Assembly: GCA_947503835.1 (NCBI GenBank)
Contig: CANNFM010000001.1
Location: 248,001 to 312,000, forward strand
Reading direction: 5' to 3'
Length of the DNA: 64,000 nt
Source: an uncultured Aquimarina sp.
GTDB taxonomy: Bacteria > Bacteroidota > Bacteroidia > Flavobacteriales > Flavobacteriaceae
Below are positions 29,216-37,966 of this stretch, in pieces (position 1 is the first letter of the stretch; every line of letters starts with the position of its first letter). Under the pieces are notes generated by a model, which saw only the letters and a list, made by a program, of their open reading frames with translations, was not told the origin of the DNA and did not search any database. The translations under genes were made by a program, and so were the position numbers.

Positions 29216-29959
29216 TTATTCTGTTGTTTTTTCGAGAGGAGGAAAAACTAACTCTTCACCTGGTTTTATTTTTCTGAATGTAGTTAAACCATTAGCTCTT
29301 GCAATTTGAGTAACGTACCTAGAATCATTATAAATTTGATTTGTCATCCAATCGAGTCGATCACCTGCTTTTACCAATCGCACATGTGTTAAATCTGGTG
29401 ATTTTTTACGTTCACGTGCTACTCGTTCTTTCTGAGCCACATAATTTAAAAAAGTAGCACTGACTTTAATTCTTAGAGGATCTCCATTAGGTTTGAATAA
29501 TGTATAATTCAAATCCAGGTTTGACAAAATACATGGAAACTTAAATCCATCTCCCCAATGCACTTTTAAAAAATGCGGTCTATGAATTTCGCCATTCATA
29601 TTATAGACCGTATTCATGAAAATCTTCAATTGATCTTTTACGGGTAATGCAGGCTCTTGCGAAGCACTATCTATTTGAGCATTAAATTCTAATTTAGAAT
29701 TATACCCCTGAACTGTGTTTGTACCATCAAGTATAAAATCTAATTTTAGTTCTTCAGGTGCAGTACCTTCATAACTTGCATTAGTACCTTGATTTCCCTG
29801 TCCTTGTTGAATATTAAGTTTTACTTTAAAATTCTGGGTAAAACTTTCGGGATTTACTGGCAACGAAATTCGATTAGGTTTAGGCTTAGCTCTTTTAGTG
29901 AAGCCTTCATTTTCGTAAGATTCTATTGAAACTTTTATTAACTTCCCGCTTTCGTTCAT
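29216..29959 (-). CDS. LysM-domain baseplate hub protein (Afp7-like)
   Basis: A 247-aa protein with an N-terminal beta-rich part (NRISLPVNPESFTQNFKVKL) and a C-terminal LysM-like domain of about 50 residues (VKAGDRLDWMTNQIYNDSRY, then IARANGLTTFRKIKPGEELV, FPP). In the Afp/PVC family this protein joins the tube initiator to the spike. It is encoded directly after the 55-residue DUF5908 gene, with a one-base TAATG overlap, and before the VgrG-like spike gene. Confidence 0.92.
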   Translation of the reverse strand: MNESGKLIKVSIESYENEGFTKRAKPKPNRISLPVNPESFTQNFKVKLNIQQGQGNQGTNASYEGTAPEELKLDFILDGTNTVQGYNSKLEFNAQIDSASQEPALPVKDQLKIFMNTVYNMNGEIHRPHFLKVHWGDGFKFPCILSNLDLNYTLFKPNGDPLRIKVSATFLNYVAQKERVARERKKSPDLTHVRLVKAGDRLDWMTNQIYNDSRYVTQIARANGLTTFRKIKPGEELVFPPLEKTTE

Positions 29960-30126
29960 TATCGTTCATTTTTCTCTTTAATTATTTCAAGTACTTTTTC
30001 CACAATTTCATTAATTGTAGATTCATCACCTTTACTCGCAGAGGAACTATTAGAACTATTGACTGCTGAGGCTTTCTCACTTCCCACAGAGGCTTTGATA
30101 ACCAACTCTCTAATTTCTAAAGGCAT
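29959..30126 (-). CDS. DUF5908 small eCIS protein (Afp6-position), 55 aa
   Basis: A short gene read directly from the sequence: ATG at 30124-30126, 55 codons, then TAA overlapping the LysM start codon by one base. The product begins MPLEIRELVIKASV, the signature N-terminus of DUF5908 proteins found between tube and LysM genes in eCIS loci, followed by a Ser-rich linker and a C-terminal amphipathic helix (INEIVEKVLEIIKEK). The exact role in the particle is not established. It lies 10 bases after the second tube gene. Confidence 0.88.
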   Translation of the reverse strand: MPLEIRELVIKASVGSEKASAVNSSNSSSASKGDESTINEIVEKVLEIIKEKNER

Positions 30127-30136
30127 TTTTATTTTT

Positions 30137-30595
30137 TTAGGTGGCGTTTAATACATAATAATTATAGTTTAACTCAAGTGTCTCTATGAGTACTTCTCCT
30201 TTTTCGGCATTGAGTTCTCCTACCTTCCAACTAACTGGCCATACATGGGATAATTGCCATCGCATTAACGGTGTATGATCTTCGTTTAGTAATTCTACAT
30301 CAACGTTAGCCAATGGTCTAATGATCATATTCTGAAAAGCTTGCTGGCACCATTTAATAAGTCCAGAATCATCTGGTTTAAGAATCCCTCTTTTTAGGGT
30401 TAATGTTGTGTATTTGCTACGACCAGGTATTTGATGTTCAAATCTATTCTCACCACCTTCTTTCATGGCTTCTTTCTCAATTTGAACATCTAAACCAGAT
30501 ACAGATTGAAAACTAACATCCGCTCCTTTTGATTCAGGAAGACCTGTAAAAAAGACTCTAAAATGAAAACCTACTATTTGATATGTATTTGCCAT
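30137..30595 (-). CDS. Inner tube protein, second copy (Afp5-like)
   Basis: A 152-aa protein of the T4 gp19-like tube family. Diagnostic segments are FRVFFTGLPESKGADVSFQS, VSGLDVQIEKEAMKEGGEN, the basic TTLTLKRGIL strand and the closing LNYNYYVL. In Afp-type systems this copy is the first tube ring above the hub (tube initiator), while the other copy forms most of the tube. It lies 8 bases downstream of the first tube gene and upstream of the DUF5908 gene, a position that supports the initiator role. Confidence 0.92.
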   Translation of the reverse strand: MANTYQIVGFHFRVFFTGLPESKGADVSFQSVSGLDVQIEKEAMKEGGENRFEHQIPGRSKYTTLTLKRGILKPDDSGLIKWCQQAFQNMIIRPLANVDVELLNEDHTPLMRWQLSHVWPVSWKVGELNAEKGEVLIETLELNYNYYVLNAT

Positions 30596-30603
30596 AAATA
30601 GTA

Positions 30604-31077
30604 TTATCCTTTTGCTTCTAGAATTGTTAACCCTTCATGAACCAGCTCCATGGTTTCGATGGCCACCTCATTTGCGTCTGCTTTTAGGTCTGTAGACTGC
30701 ACTTTGCTAGGCCAGGCATTTTCTAGCACCCATGTAATTATAGTTTTATGGTTTTCGTCTAGTAAACTAATCTGCACTTCTCTTCTATATTTAGATCTTG
30801 GTTTATTATCTTCTTGGAAGTAATATGTTTTTTGCCATTCTTTATAGAAATCAAAATCTCCCTGAAATGCACCTCTCTTAAGAGTTATATTGCTATACTT
30901 AGTGAGTCCAGGTTGCTTGGTTTTATTATATTTTAAGCTATCGCCTTCTCTATATTCTATAACTTCTGTTTCAAAATCTAGTCCACTTACTTCCGTAAAT
31001 CCAATACGAAATTTATCGCCCCATTCTACTTTAAAATGAAACTTTGGTAACGGATAGTCTAATTTTTTATCTGCCAT
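30604..31077 (-). CDS. Inner tube protein, main copy (Afp1-like)
   Basis: A 157-aa protein of the gp19-like tube family: LPKFHFKVEWGDKFRIGFTE, VSGLDFETEVIEYREGD, SNITLKRGAFQGDFDFYKEW, and a closing MELVHEGL strand. It should polymerise into the hollow tube that carries payload. It is separated from the sheath gene by two unusual acidic genes, where in most related clusters the sheath is followed closely by the tube. Length is normal. Confidence 0.92.
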   Translation of the reverse strand: MADKKLDYPLPKFHFKVEWGDKFRIGFTEVSGLDFETEVIEYREGDSLKYNKTKQPGLTKYSNITLKRGAFQGDFDFYKEWQKTYYFQEDNKPRSKYRREVQISLLDENHKTIITWVLENAWPSKVQSTDLKADANEVAIETMELVHEGLTILEAKG

Positions 31078-31104
31078 GATTTTATTCTTAAATTATTTTT
31101 TTAG

Positions 31105-32025
31105 TTATATACCTTCAGCTGCTTTTGCTGCTTTTATCGCTTCTGTAAGACTATTTTTACGTGATAAAGCCTCATCACTTTCTTTTTTCTTTATGGTCCA
31201 ATCCTCTTTAAATTCCTCGGTTTTTGCAATAGCAATCTCTAAGGCTTTCTCTATTCCTTTATAATATTCAGTATACTTAATCGGGAATTCTGGTTGAGGT
31301 TTTGCTTCTTTATCATCACATGGATACATATTTTTGTCATGATCATGGTCTGGAGAGCAATGCATTTCCTCTTTGATATCTCCCTTAAATTCATCTAGAA
31401 TCTTCTTTATTTTATATTCTAATCCATGTTCTTCACAGATATATGCATACAATAAATTGGCACATTTAAGTGAATCTAAAAGCTTTGTTATGATAGCATC
31501 TTGTAACTCGGCAATCATTTTGATTTTTTCTTCATACACTTTTATACACTTAATCACTTCGTCTTTATCAGAATCCTTAAGACTCTTAAGACACTCTACT
31601 GCTTTAATAAGTTCTGTAGTAAGGTCAAGAAGTCCTTCTTTACCTTTCTCATAAGTGTATAAACAATCAAACATTGATTTTACCAGGCAAAGAAGTTTTC
31701 TTAATGAGCCACTAGTACACTTTGCATTTTTACAAACCTTTAATACTTGCTGATAAAAAAAATCGAGATCAACAACGATGTCGCTGGCTTTTTCGTCTGA
31801 TTTGTCAATAAGGTCAAACCATTTATCTAACTTATCCTTCCAATTATAAGAATTGGTATACTTTTCTTTTCGTTTATCGGCTTCGGCAGATTTCTCGTTA
31901 TATGTGTTGCATGCATCGGCAAATTGATCTTCCCATTTTGTTAGGCAATTTTTACCTCCGTTATCTCCATTACCTCCATCATCTGTACAACAACGATCAT
32001 CTATCAAAAATTTTATACTCTCCAT
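31105..32025 (-). CDS. Unknown acidic, Cys-containing helical protein (eCIS-associated, B)
   Basis: A 306-aa soluble protein, mostly alpha-helical, with many Cys residues (CCTDDGG near the start, CKNAKCTSGSLRKLLCLVK in the middle, an HCSPDHDHDKNMYPCDD motif near 230). No family is recognised. It lies between the gene for a similar 305-aa protein and the main tube gene, on the same strand with 27-base spacing, so it is part of the structural operon. The His/Asp/Cys motif could bind metal. Possible roles are a decoration, lumen plug or tube-associated protein; none can be chosen from sequence. Confidence 0.75.
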   Translation of the reverse strand: MESIKFLIDDRCCTDDGGNGDNGGKNCLTKWEDQFADACNTYNEKSAEADKRKEKYTNSYNWKDKLDKWFDLIDKSDEKASDIVVDLDFFYQQVLKVCKNAKCTSGSLRKLLCLVKSMFDCLYTYEKGKEGLLDLTTELIKAVECLKSLKDSDKDEVIKCIKVYEEKIKMIAELQDAIITKLLDSLKCANLLYAYICEEHGLEYKIKKILDEFKGDIKEEMHCSPDHDHDKNMYPCDDKEAKPQPEFPIKYTEYYKGIEKALEIAIAKTEEFKEDWTIKKKESDEALSRKNSLTEAIKAAKAAEGI

Positions 32026-32060
32026 AATTCTATTTTTATATCGTTTATATCAAATATCTA

Positions 32061-32978
32061 TCAATCCTTATCTTCTGATTGTTGCTTCATATTCTTAGAT
32101 TCATAATGATCATCGTCATCACAATTATCATTTTCTTCGCAATCACATGAAAGATCTAAAGGCACATCTTTGCACTCACCTTCACAAATAAATTTTCTTG
32201 TGGCGAATAGGCCCTTTTCTTTGGTTCCTTCTAAGTATAAGGTACAAGTAACATCTGCCAGTTCTTCGACAACAACATTTAATTCATCTCTGTATGTAGC
32301 TACATCCTTCTCGGTGGTTTTGATGTTTTCTGCAATGAAATCTTTAAATGCTTTCATTGTTTCAATAAGTTTTGATGCAAAACTCTTAAGACCACATGTA
32401 TTAATAAAGGTTTGTATACCCGCTACATTAACTGTAGAATTAAATGCATTTTGGCCTTTGGCCGCTAGTGTTGAAGTTTTATCAGTTATATCTTTTAAAT
32501 ATTTGTAGACCTCCTTGATTCTTTGCCACTCTGCTTTATTTCCCTTTCTCTCTGTTCCATTTTTAGGCTCAGGAATACAGTCTTTGATACAATTAGCCAT
32601 TGCACATGCGGCATCATTAGCTTCTTTTATCTTTACACGTAGTTCGTTAATCAATTTAGACGATTCATTGATAAGCTTTTCTAGCTCGTCATCTTTCTTA
32701 CAGAAATCGTCTACATTTTTTTGAATAACCTCGGTTTTCTTATAGTTTTTTAACACTATACAACTCATTAAATCTTGGTATACATCATAAGATTCCTGTG
32801 CCTTATCGAGGCAACATATTTTATACCCCCGGGCTATTTCTTTAGAATCTCTTTTTGTCGTATAGGCAGTGTATAAACTCTCTGCCGTTTTTCTTTCGTT
32901 TTCGATGACTTTTTGTATGTCACATATATTTTTTTCGGGATTTGGTATAGCACTATCATTCCCATTCATGTTTGCCAT
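32061..32978 (-). CDS. Unknown acidic, Cys-containing helical protein (eCIS-associated, A)
   Basis: A 305-aa protein with long helices, many Cys residues (YKICCLDKAQ, DAACAMANCIKDCIP, and the acidic tail LSCDCEENDNCDDDDH), and no signal peptide or membrane segment. No family is recognised. It is similar in length, composition and gene position to the next gene product, but obvious sequence identity is limited. It is encoded 38 bases after the sheath gene. The strong acidity and Cys content contrast with the other structural proteins here but resemble the insertion in the 2401-aa wedge protein. Confidence 0.75.
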   Translation of the reverse strand: MANMNGNDSAIPNPEKNICDIQKVIENERKTAESLYTAYTTKRDSKEIARGYKICCLDKAQESYDVYQDLMSCIVLKNYKKTEVIQKNVDDFCKKDDELEKLINESSKLINELRVKIKEANDAACAMANCIKDCIPEPKNGTERKGNKAEWQRIKEVYKYLKDITDKTSTLAAKGQNAFNSTVNVAGIQTFINTCGLKSFASKLIETMKAFKDFIAENIKTTEKDVATYRDELNVVVEELADVTCTLYLEGTKEKGLFATRKFICEGECKDVPLDLSCDCEENDNCDDDDHYESKNMKQQSEDKD

Positions 32979-33016
32979 TTTACTACTATTTTAAAGTTAT
33001 TTATCGTTTCTTAATA

Positions 33017-34426
33017 CTATTCTGACAGCATTTTATGGCTAAATCTCAGGATGATAAATTCTGCAGGTCTTACTACAGCCATTCCGATCTCAACTATCAT
33101 TCTACCTTCCCAAATATCAACTTCGTCCATGGTCTCATTTAGTCCGACTTTTACATAAAAAGCCTGCTCGGGAGTTGTTCCCATTAAGGCACCTGCTTTC
33201 CATTGTTGTACTAAAAAATTATCGATCATAGATTTTACTCGTACCCAGGTATTTAGATCATTAGGTTCAAAAACAAATTGTATAGATGCTTTTTTTACAG
33301 ATTCTTCTACCATATTGAAAAATCTTCGAACCGAAATGTATCGCCATTCATTGCTATTTCCTGCCATGGTTCTGGCTCCCCAAATAATGGCATTTCCTCT
33401 ACCTACAAATGAACGTATTACATTCACTGATTTACCTGCATTTACATCTACATTTAAGCTTTCTTGCTGCTTATCTGTGATTTTTATAACAGGTCTAATC
33501 ACGTAATCCATGTTTACATTTGCTGGCGCTTTCCATACTCCTCTTGAGTTATCTACACTGGCATATTGGCCAACTACTCCTGGAGATGGAGGCATCTCCA
33601 TCGGTAATGTTCTTAAAGCATTCTGAGCCTGGAAATACAATGCATTGTTTTTTGTTTTTAATTCTTCAAGTGTACCACTTAAAGATCCGTCACCACCCTC
33701 GTGTACAATAGTTACTCTTGCATCACCTTCTCCTTCGCCACCATAATAGTAATCTAGTATAGTCTCTACGTTTGGAAAATACGTAGCACCATATTTAATA
33801 GTATTTTCTACGGGCGAGGTATTATTACGCATGGTATCAATGTTTGCCAATAAATCAGGCTGTGTAGGATCTAACCAAATATCCATTACCGTAAAACGAT
33901 CCTTCAGTTCTTCACACATATCCATGGATTCGCCAAAAAGATTGTAGAAGTCCGAAAAGTTATCAAGCCCTTGAGCATCTGGATATACATATAATGTAAT
34001 TTCATCTACTTTTTCTGTAGCATCTAACCCTGTTTTAAGGTCAGCGAAATTAACAATGCCTGTCGTATAATCTCCAACAGATACAATCCAACAAGGACCT
34101 CCTCCATTGGCAAAAAACATTTCTAAAGCATATTGCATAATATATTTTGCCTTTTCTCCTATTGATGCTTGCACATTAATGGGAGCCCCCAATGTTTCGG
34201 TAATAAGTACAGAAAGATTTTCTTCCGGAATAGGTTTTCCAAAAAAACGTTCGTACTCTAACATAGAGCTAATTCTTTTAGGCTCATTTAGCAATGCAAT
34301 CCCTCTATCATCAACAGCTTTTTCTGTATAACCGATAAAAGCAGGAATTGCAGTTTCTACTTGAGCAATCGACGGCGGAAGTTTTGGAATTTCTTCTATA
34401 TAAACTCCTGGTGTTTTGTAATTCAT
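33017..34426 (-). CDS. Contractile sheath protein (Afp2/3-like)
   Basis: A 469-aa protein with the conserved sheath N-terminus (YKTPGVYIEEIPKLPPSIA, AIPAFIGYTEKA) and C-terminal half (VNVIRSFVGRGNAIIWGART, YISVRRFFNMVEESVKKA, FVFEPNDLNTWVRVKSMIDN, then MAVVRPAEFIILRFSHKM). It forms the outer contractile cylinder. Only one sheath gene is present, unlike the three of Afp but like several Bacteroidota systems. The length is in the normal range for eCIS sheaths. Confidence 0.95.
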   Translation of the reverse strand: MNYKTPGVYIEEIPKLPPSIAQVETAIPAFIGYTEKAVDDRGIALLNEPKRISSMLEYERFFGKPIPEENLSVLITETLGAPINVQASIGEKAKYIMQYALEMFFANGGGPCWIVSVGDYTTGIVNFADLKTGLDATEKVDEITLYVYPDAQGLDNFSDFYNLFGESMDMCEELKDRFTVMDIWLDPTQPDLLANIDTMRNNTSPVENTIKYGATYFPNVETILDYYYGGEGEGDARVTIVHEGGDGSLSGTLEELKTKNNALYFQAQNALRTLPMEMPPSPGVVGQYASVDNSRGVWKAPANVNMDYVIRPVIKITDKQQESLNVDVNAGKSVNVIRSFVGRGNAIIWGARTMAGNSNEWRYISVRRFFNMVEESVKKASIQFVFEPNDLNTWVRVKSMIDNFLVQQWKAGALMGTTPEQAFYVKVGLNETMDEVDIWEGRMIVEIGMAVVRPAEFIILRFSHKMLSE

Positions 34427-34452
34427 AATATCATTTTTATAAAAAGTTCCAT

Positions 34453-35802
34453 TTAATTATTCAATAATCTATTTGATTGATTAATAAAGATCTCTGAGAA
34501 AATTCTTTCTTTCTCTATTTTGATGGACGGTACAGGGTGAGGTAACATCAATGTTGTTCCGTTTATAAAGGGTGCTAAAGTTTCTGTTAAGCCTCTAGGG
34601 TCTGCCGAGATTAATTTTTCGGGTGTTATCGCAAGTTCGGGCTCTCGTTTTAAAAAATCAGAGGTGTTATTAGCATCAGCATCACTAAAACCTCCATCTT
34701 TATTATATCTCCAGTAGGTTCTTCTATTTTTAAATCGTATCTCAAAAACTGGATGTGTAATTTTTTCATCTAATGCATTAATTCTGGTTTTCAGAAAATT
34801 TCCTGCATCCAAAAGACTGTATGGGGAGTTTTGTTCATCAAATCGTATATCTATTATCGCAAAATGATTTTTATCGTAAATAGTACTATTTAAATTGATC
34901 GAATGCACCACTTCTGGTCCTCCGCCTGCTTTTACTTTAAGATTGTATCGCCCGGCGGGGATAAGATCAGAGTTTTCATTATTTTCATCAACTTTTGTGA
35001 AATTTAAATGAACACGTTCAAGAACCTCAATACCTCCTAGACTTATTGTTTTTAATTCGGTATTACTTTCGTCTTCTAATACAAATTCGACTTGTGTAAT
35101 ATTTTGTTCTTTTTTGAATGTATAATTAAAGTTATGTGGCAACAGCACTCTATCTGCATTACTAATAAAGCGTTTATCTGTTATATCTTCCCAATGGCTA
35201 GGATCGTTACCATCTGTATATTGCAATGCCTCCCTGATCGTTCCTCCAAAATCTGCCAATGCACCCATTTCATATTGCAGTCCATCTTGATGAGGATTTA
35301 CTTTGTTTGAAATCGGAAGTGATGTATATGGCTGTGGTGCTTCATCAAATTCTTCTTTATCCTTATTAGTGAAATAATAAATTGAAGGAAAAGGTGGTCT
35401 TAAACTTATGTTACTAACACTATTAAAAAAAGAAACTGAAGGTTTAATTGAAAAAGTGAGGTTAGTATCATTGCTGAACTCAAATCGGGGTTTATATAGG
35501 GTTTCTCCAGCTTGATTTTCAACAATCACTTCGGTCCCAACTATAAAACCCAAGGCTGTTTTTGCCCAAACTAATTTATAGTTATTTAATATTGATTTTG
35601 TGTCTCCAACAGGCTCAATTTCAAATAGATTTCTAATATCGTATAAACCGTTTTCCAACTTTCTTTCTATTAGATTGTCTTTATCCATTTTACTTTTATC
35701 AAAAAAGGAGATAATAGTGGGAGTAGCATCTACTGTAGTAAGAAAATAATCATGTAGTATTTGCACCTCGAATAACCTTTTAAATATGATCACATCTCCC
35801 AT
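34453..35802 (-). CDS. Unknown 449-aa protein between cap and sheath genes
   Basis: A mixed beta-rich protein without signal peptide or membrane helices. The N-terminus (IIFKRLFEVQILHDYFL), a central GGIEVLERVHLNFTKVDE strand region and RRTYWRYNKDGGFSD near residue 375 are the clearest segments; none maps to a family I can name. Its start lies one base from the DUF4255 stop and 26 bases before the sheath gene. Position between a cap/terminator gene and the sheath would fit an apical-end structural protein, such as the cap adaptor reported in AlgoCIS, but homology is not established here. Confidence 0.75.
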   Translation of the reverse strand: MGDVIIFKRLFEVQILHDYFLTTVDATPTIISFFDKSKMDKDNLIERKLENGLYDIRNLFEIEPVGDTKSILNNYKLVWAKTALGFIVGTEVIVENQAGETLYKPRFEFSNDTNLTFSIKPSVSFFNSVSNISLRPPFPSIYYFTNKDKEEFDEAPQPYTSLPISNKVNPHQDGLQYEMGALADFGGTIREALQYTDGNDPSHWEDITDKRFISNADRVLLPHNFNYTFKKEQNITQVEFVLEDESNTELKTISLGGIEVLERVHLNFTKVDENNENSDLIPAGRYNLKVKAGGGPEVVHSINLNSTIYDKNHFAIIDIRFDEQNSPYSLLDAGNFLKTRINALDEKITHPVFEIRFKNRRTYWRYNKDGGFSDADANNTSDFLKREPELAITPEKLISADPRGLTETLAPFINGTTLMLPHPVPSIKIEKERIFSEIFINQSNRLLNN

Positions 35803-35803
35803 C

Positions 35804-36439
35804 CTAGTTTGCGTTTGTTACCTTTTGGTTATTAACTAATTCTTCTATCACAGGAGCTTCCTGACCTGAATTCTCTTTAATACTAACCAGCCTGATTTTA
35901 TACATTGCAAATGGCACCTGTTTTCCTCCTAACGATCCCCATAAGTGATTGATTTGCTCAAAGGTTAGCGTATACAGTTCTATATTAAGCTTTATTTCGT
36001 CTTTGTCTTCTGGAGAAATATTATTATCTCTAGAAATTGTAGTGAATGGGGAATTTTTGACTGTGAAGCTTTTTTTAGCTTGAAAGAATTGAATTACCAG
36101 GGACAATCTACCCAAAGCAAACTCATATGCATCTTGTAAATCCTGTCCAAGAGTTGAGGATACAAGAATATAGAGATTTAAAAAAACAGGAGGCTCAACA
36201 TATTTTACACCATTAGCACTTCTTGTAATATTACTGCCGTTTTTTAGAGTACTTTCCTCTTCTGTATTAACCAGGGTTATAATAATTTTGTTATTTAAAT
36301 CAGCCTGGCTATCACTTTCCATTAAGGCGATGTTATGCAAAATTATATCATCCTGAGTAATAGAATCCCCAGGTGTTCTATTCTGAAAAACATAATTGCT
36401 TAATTCGTCTCTTATCAACTTTAGTGCTAACCCAATCAT
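35804..36439 (-). CDS. DUF4255 cap / tail terminator protein (Afp16/Pvc16-like)
   Basis: A 211-aa protein of the DUF4255 family. Features are the helical start (IGLALKLIRDELSNYVF), the strand pair IIITLVNTEEE, PPVFLNLYILVSSTL and AYEFALGRLSLVIQFFQ, and the closing LTFEQINHLWGSLGGKQVP, a hallmark of the family. In eCIS it caps the tube and sheath distal end and fixes length. It is the first gene of the locus 1 operon, and an ATG follows an A/T-rich leader. Confidence 0.92.
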   Translation of the reverse strand: MIGLALKLIRDELSNYVFQNRTPGDSITQDDIILHNIALMESDSQADLNNKIIITLVNTEEESTLKNGSNITRSANGVKYVEPPVFLNLYILVSSTLGQDLQDAYEFALGRLSLVIQFFQAKKSFTVKNSPFTTISRDNNISPEDKDEIKLNIELYTLTFEQINHLWGSLGGKQVPFAMYKIRLVSIKENSGQEAPVIEELVNNQKVTNAN

Positions 36440-36455
36440 AGATAAATATTAAATT

Positions 36456-36486
36456 CAAAACTTATGATTGATTTGTGGGGTAGCAA
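36456..36486 (-). promoter_or_regulatory. Possible promoter of eCIS locus 1
   Basis: On the minus strand a TTG (36484-36486) is followed after 19 bases by TAAGTTTTG (36456-36464), close to the Bacteroidota pattern of TTG and TAnnTTTG but with one extra T. It would start transcription only a few bases before the DUF4255 start codon. It lies in the only sizeable gap upstream of the structural genes. The match is imperfect. Confidence 0.3.
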
Positions 36487-36579
36487 ATCAAATTAACTTC
36501 AGAGCAAAAGAAATTCTGAAGCTATTAATGCTAATTACTAACTCTATATGGTGTTTACGTTTACGAAAGTCTAAGGTTC

Positions 36580-36606
36580 AAAAAAAAAAGAGGGAAATCA
36601 ATCCCT
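36580..36606 (-). terminator. Intrinsic terminator of the PAS-LuxR gene
   Basis: On the minus strand AGGGA-TTGATT-TCCCT forms a 5-bp stem (36591-36606), followed after one base by ten T residues (36580-36589). It lies about 60 bases downstream of the regulator stop codon and before the eCIS operon, so it would separate the two transcripts. An alternative hairpin with 6-bp stem overlaps it. Confidence 0.55.
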
Positions 36607-36665
36607 AAAAATGGGGATTTTATACATAAAACATTAATTAACAATTAGTTAACAGTGTGTTAAAA

Positions 36666-37355
36666 TTATAGTTCTAATACTTTTGATGCTTTCTTTATCA
36701 ACTGTGCAGTATTCTTTACTCTAAATTTTTGAATAAGATGTTTGCGGTGTGAAATCGCCGTATGATTACTAATAAAAAGTTTCTCTGCAATTTCCTTAGA
36801 TGAAAATCCATCGGCAATAAGTTTGAGAACTTCTTCTTCTCTAGAAGATATACATGTAAGTTGGTTTTTTAAAAAACTTCTTCCGCGATGCCCTCCATTA
36901 ATTTTAACACAACGTTCTATCTCTTCTTTTTCTGAAATATCAAAAAAATAATTAAGTGCGAACATTTTGTTTTTCAATTTATAAATTAGGATTTCGTGTT
37001 TTATACAAACCTCTTCTCCTTTACCGTTATTGATATGATATTGAAGTGTTATTACATCTCTTACTAATGGCATTGTGAAGAAATTAAATATTTTACTTCT
37101 TATTTGTGAAACTTCGCAAGGAGTAATTAAAGAAAACCAAAACTGCCAGCCACCTTTAATAAGACTATAAGGATCGAAACCTATGACTTTTTTGAATACT
37201 TTATTACAATATAAAAACCTATCCTCTTCAATAAGGTAGAGGCCAATGATTAGATTTTTTGAATCATCACAAGTGCTAACAATTTTAGAAATTTCGGTAG
37301 TGAAGACGGGCTCATCTATGCAGTGAGCTACATAATAGTTGTGGTCAGGATTCAT
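36666..37355 (-). CDS. PAS-like sensor with LuxR-type HTH
   Basis: A 229-aa cytoplasmic regulator. Residues about 30-150 look like a PAS domain (LIIGLYLIEEDRFLYCNKVF, KKVIGFDPYSLIKGGW, then ALNYFFDISE). Residues about 165-229 form a LuxR-type helix-turn-helix: ISSREEEVLKLIADGFSSKE and IAEKLFISNHTAISHRKHL. It is the gene immediately upstream of the eCIS operon, on the same strand, separated by 226 bases with a terminator and a possible promoter. It is therefore a candidate activator or repressor of the operon; the ligand is unknown. No receiver domain is present. Confidence 0.88.
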   Translation of the reverse strand: MNPDHNYYVAHCIDEPVFTTEISKIVSTCDDSKNLIIGLYLIEEDRFLYCNKVFKKVIGFDPYSLIKGGWQFWFSLITPCEVSQIRSKIFNFFTMPLVRDVITLQYHINNGKGEEVCIKHEILIYKLKNKMFALNYFFDISEKEEIERCVKINGGHRGRSFLKNQLTCISSREEEVLKLIADGFSSKEIAEKLFISNHTAISHRKHLIQKFRVKNTAQLIKKASKVLEL

Positions 37356-37966
37356 AAGAGTACTTTGTTTTGTGTGAAAAAATTAAGTGGCTTTAATTAC
37401 ACATAAAGTTGGAGATTTATTTTTTTAAACACAAATAACTTATGTACTTATTTCCCTACTTTAATCAAAAATATTCGTACTGTTAACACCTTGTTTCGCA
37501 AAAAGATAACCCCATAAAATCATGCATTTATTTTTAGAAAAACCTAAAAAACATTAACCCATTTACAACAAAAAACTATATACCAAAAACTAGTTCTCCC
37601 TCTTAAAACCCCTATCAAGAAAAGGTTGTAGAATATCGTGCAGTGAACCAGCCATGTTTTTTTTATTTAGATCATTCTAAAGAAGTAATTGATCCAATTA
37701 TCTTGAGTGACTAAGGATATGCTTTTGAACGAACTATATTCTTGTATTAAAATCGAATCAAAAAAAGGTGTGAAAAAAATCAAATTTTATGACCACAGCT
37801 ACCAGAAAATTAGAAAAAACCCCTGCAAAAAAAGGGGTAATCACCCCTACCCAATAGAGGTTTTTAGATAGCTAAAGGCGTAAAATTAAGTATACTTATA
37901 TGAGCAACATTTGTATAGTAATGTTTTACAGATTATAGCTTTTCTGACATAAGAAGATTTTCGCTA
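37356..37966. other. Intergenic stretch, A/T-rich
   Basis: A 611-base gap between the PAS-LuxR gene start and the end of the hydrolase-AraC gene. Apart from the terminator at 37827-37848, I see no gene, RNA signature or clear repeat. It must hold the promoter of the LuxR gene, but no convincing TAnnTTTG element was found. Confidence 0.6.
37827..37848 (-). terminator. Intrinsic terminator of the hydrolase-AraC gene
   Basis: On the minus strand AGGGGT-GATT-ACCCCT gives a perfect 6-bp stem (37833-37848) followed by a run of T residues (37827-37833). It lies about 120 bases after the stop codon of the gene at 37967-39622. A second GGGG/CCCC pairing overlaps it and could form an alternative hairpin. 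Confidence 0.7.

Noticed and set aside
12515..36439. Prophage or type VI secretion system
   Set aside because: There are no capsid, portal, terminase or integrase genes and no TssJLM/TssK/ClpV set. The gene set and order are those of an eCIS.
37356..37966. A small RNA or tRNA in the long A/T-rich gap
   Set aside because: No cloverleaf, conserved RNA element or promoter-terminator pair other than the terminator of the AraC-fusion gene could be seen.
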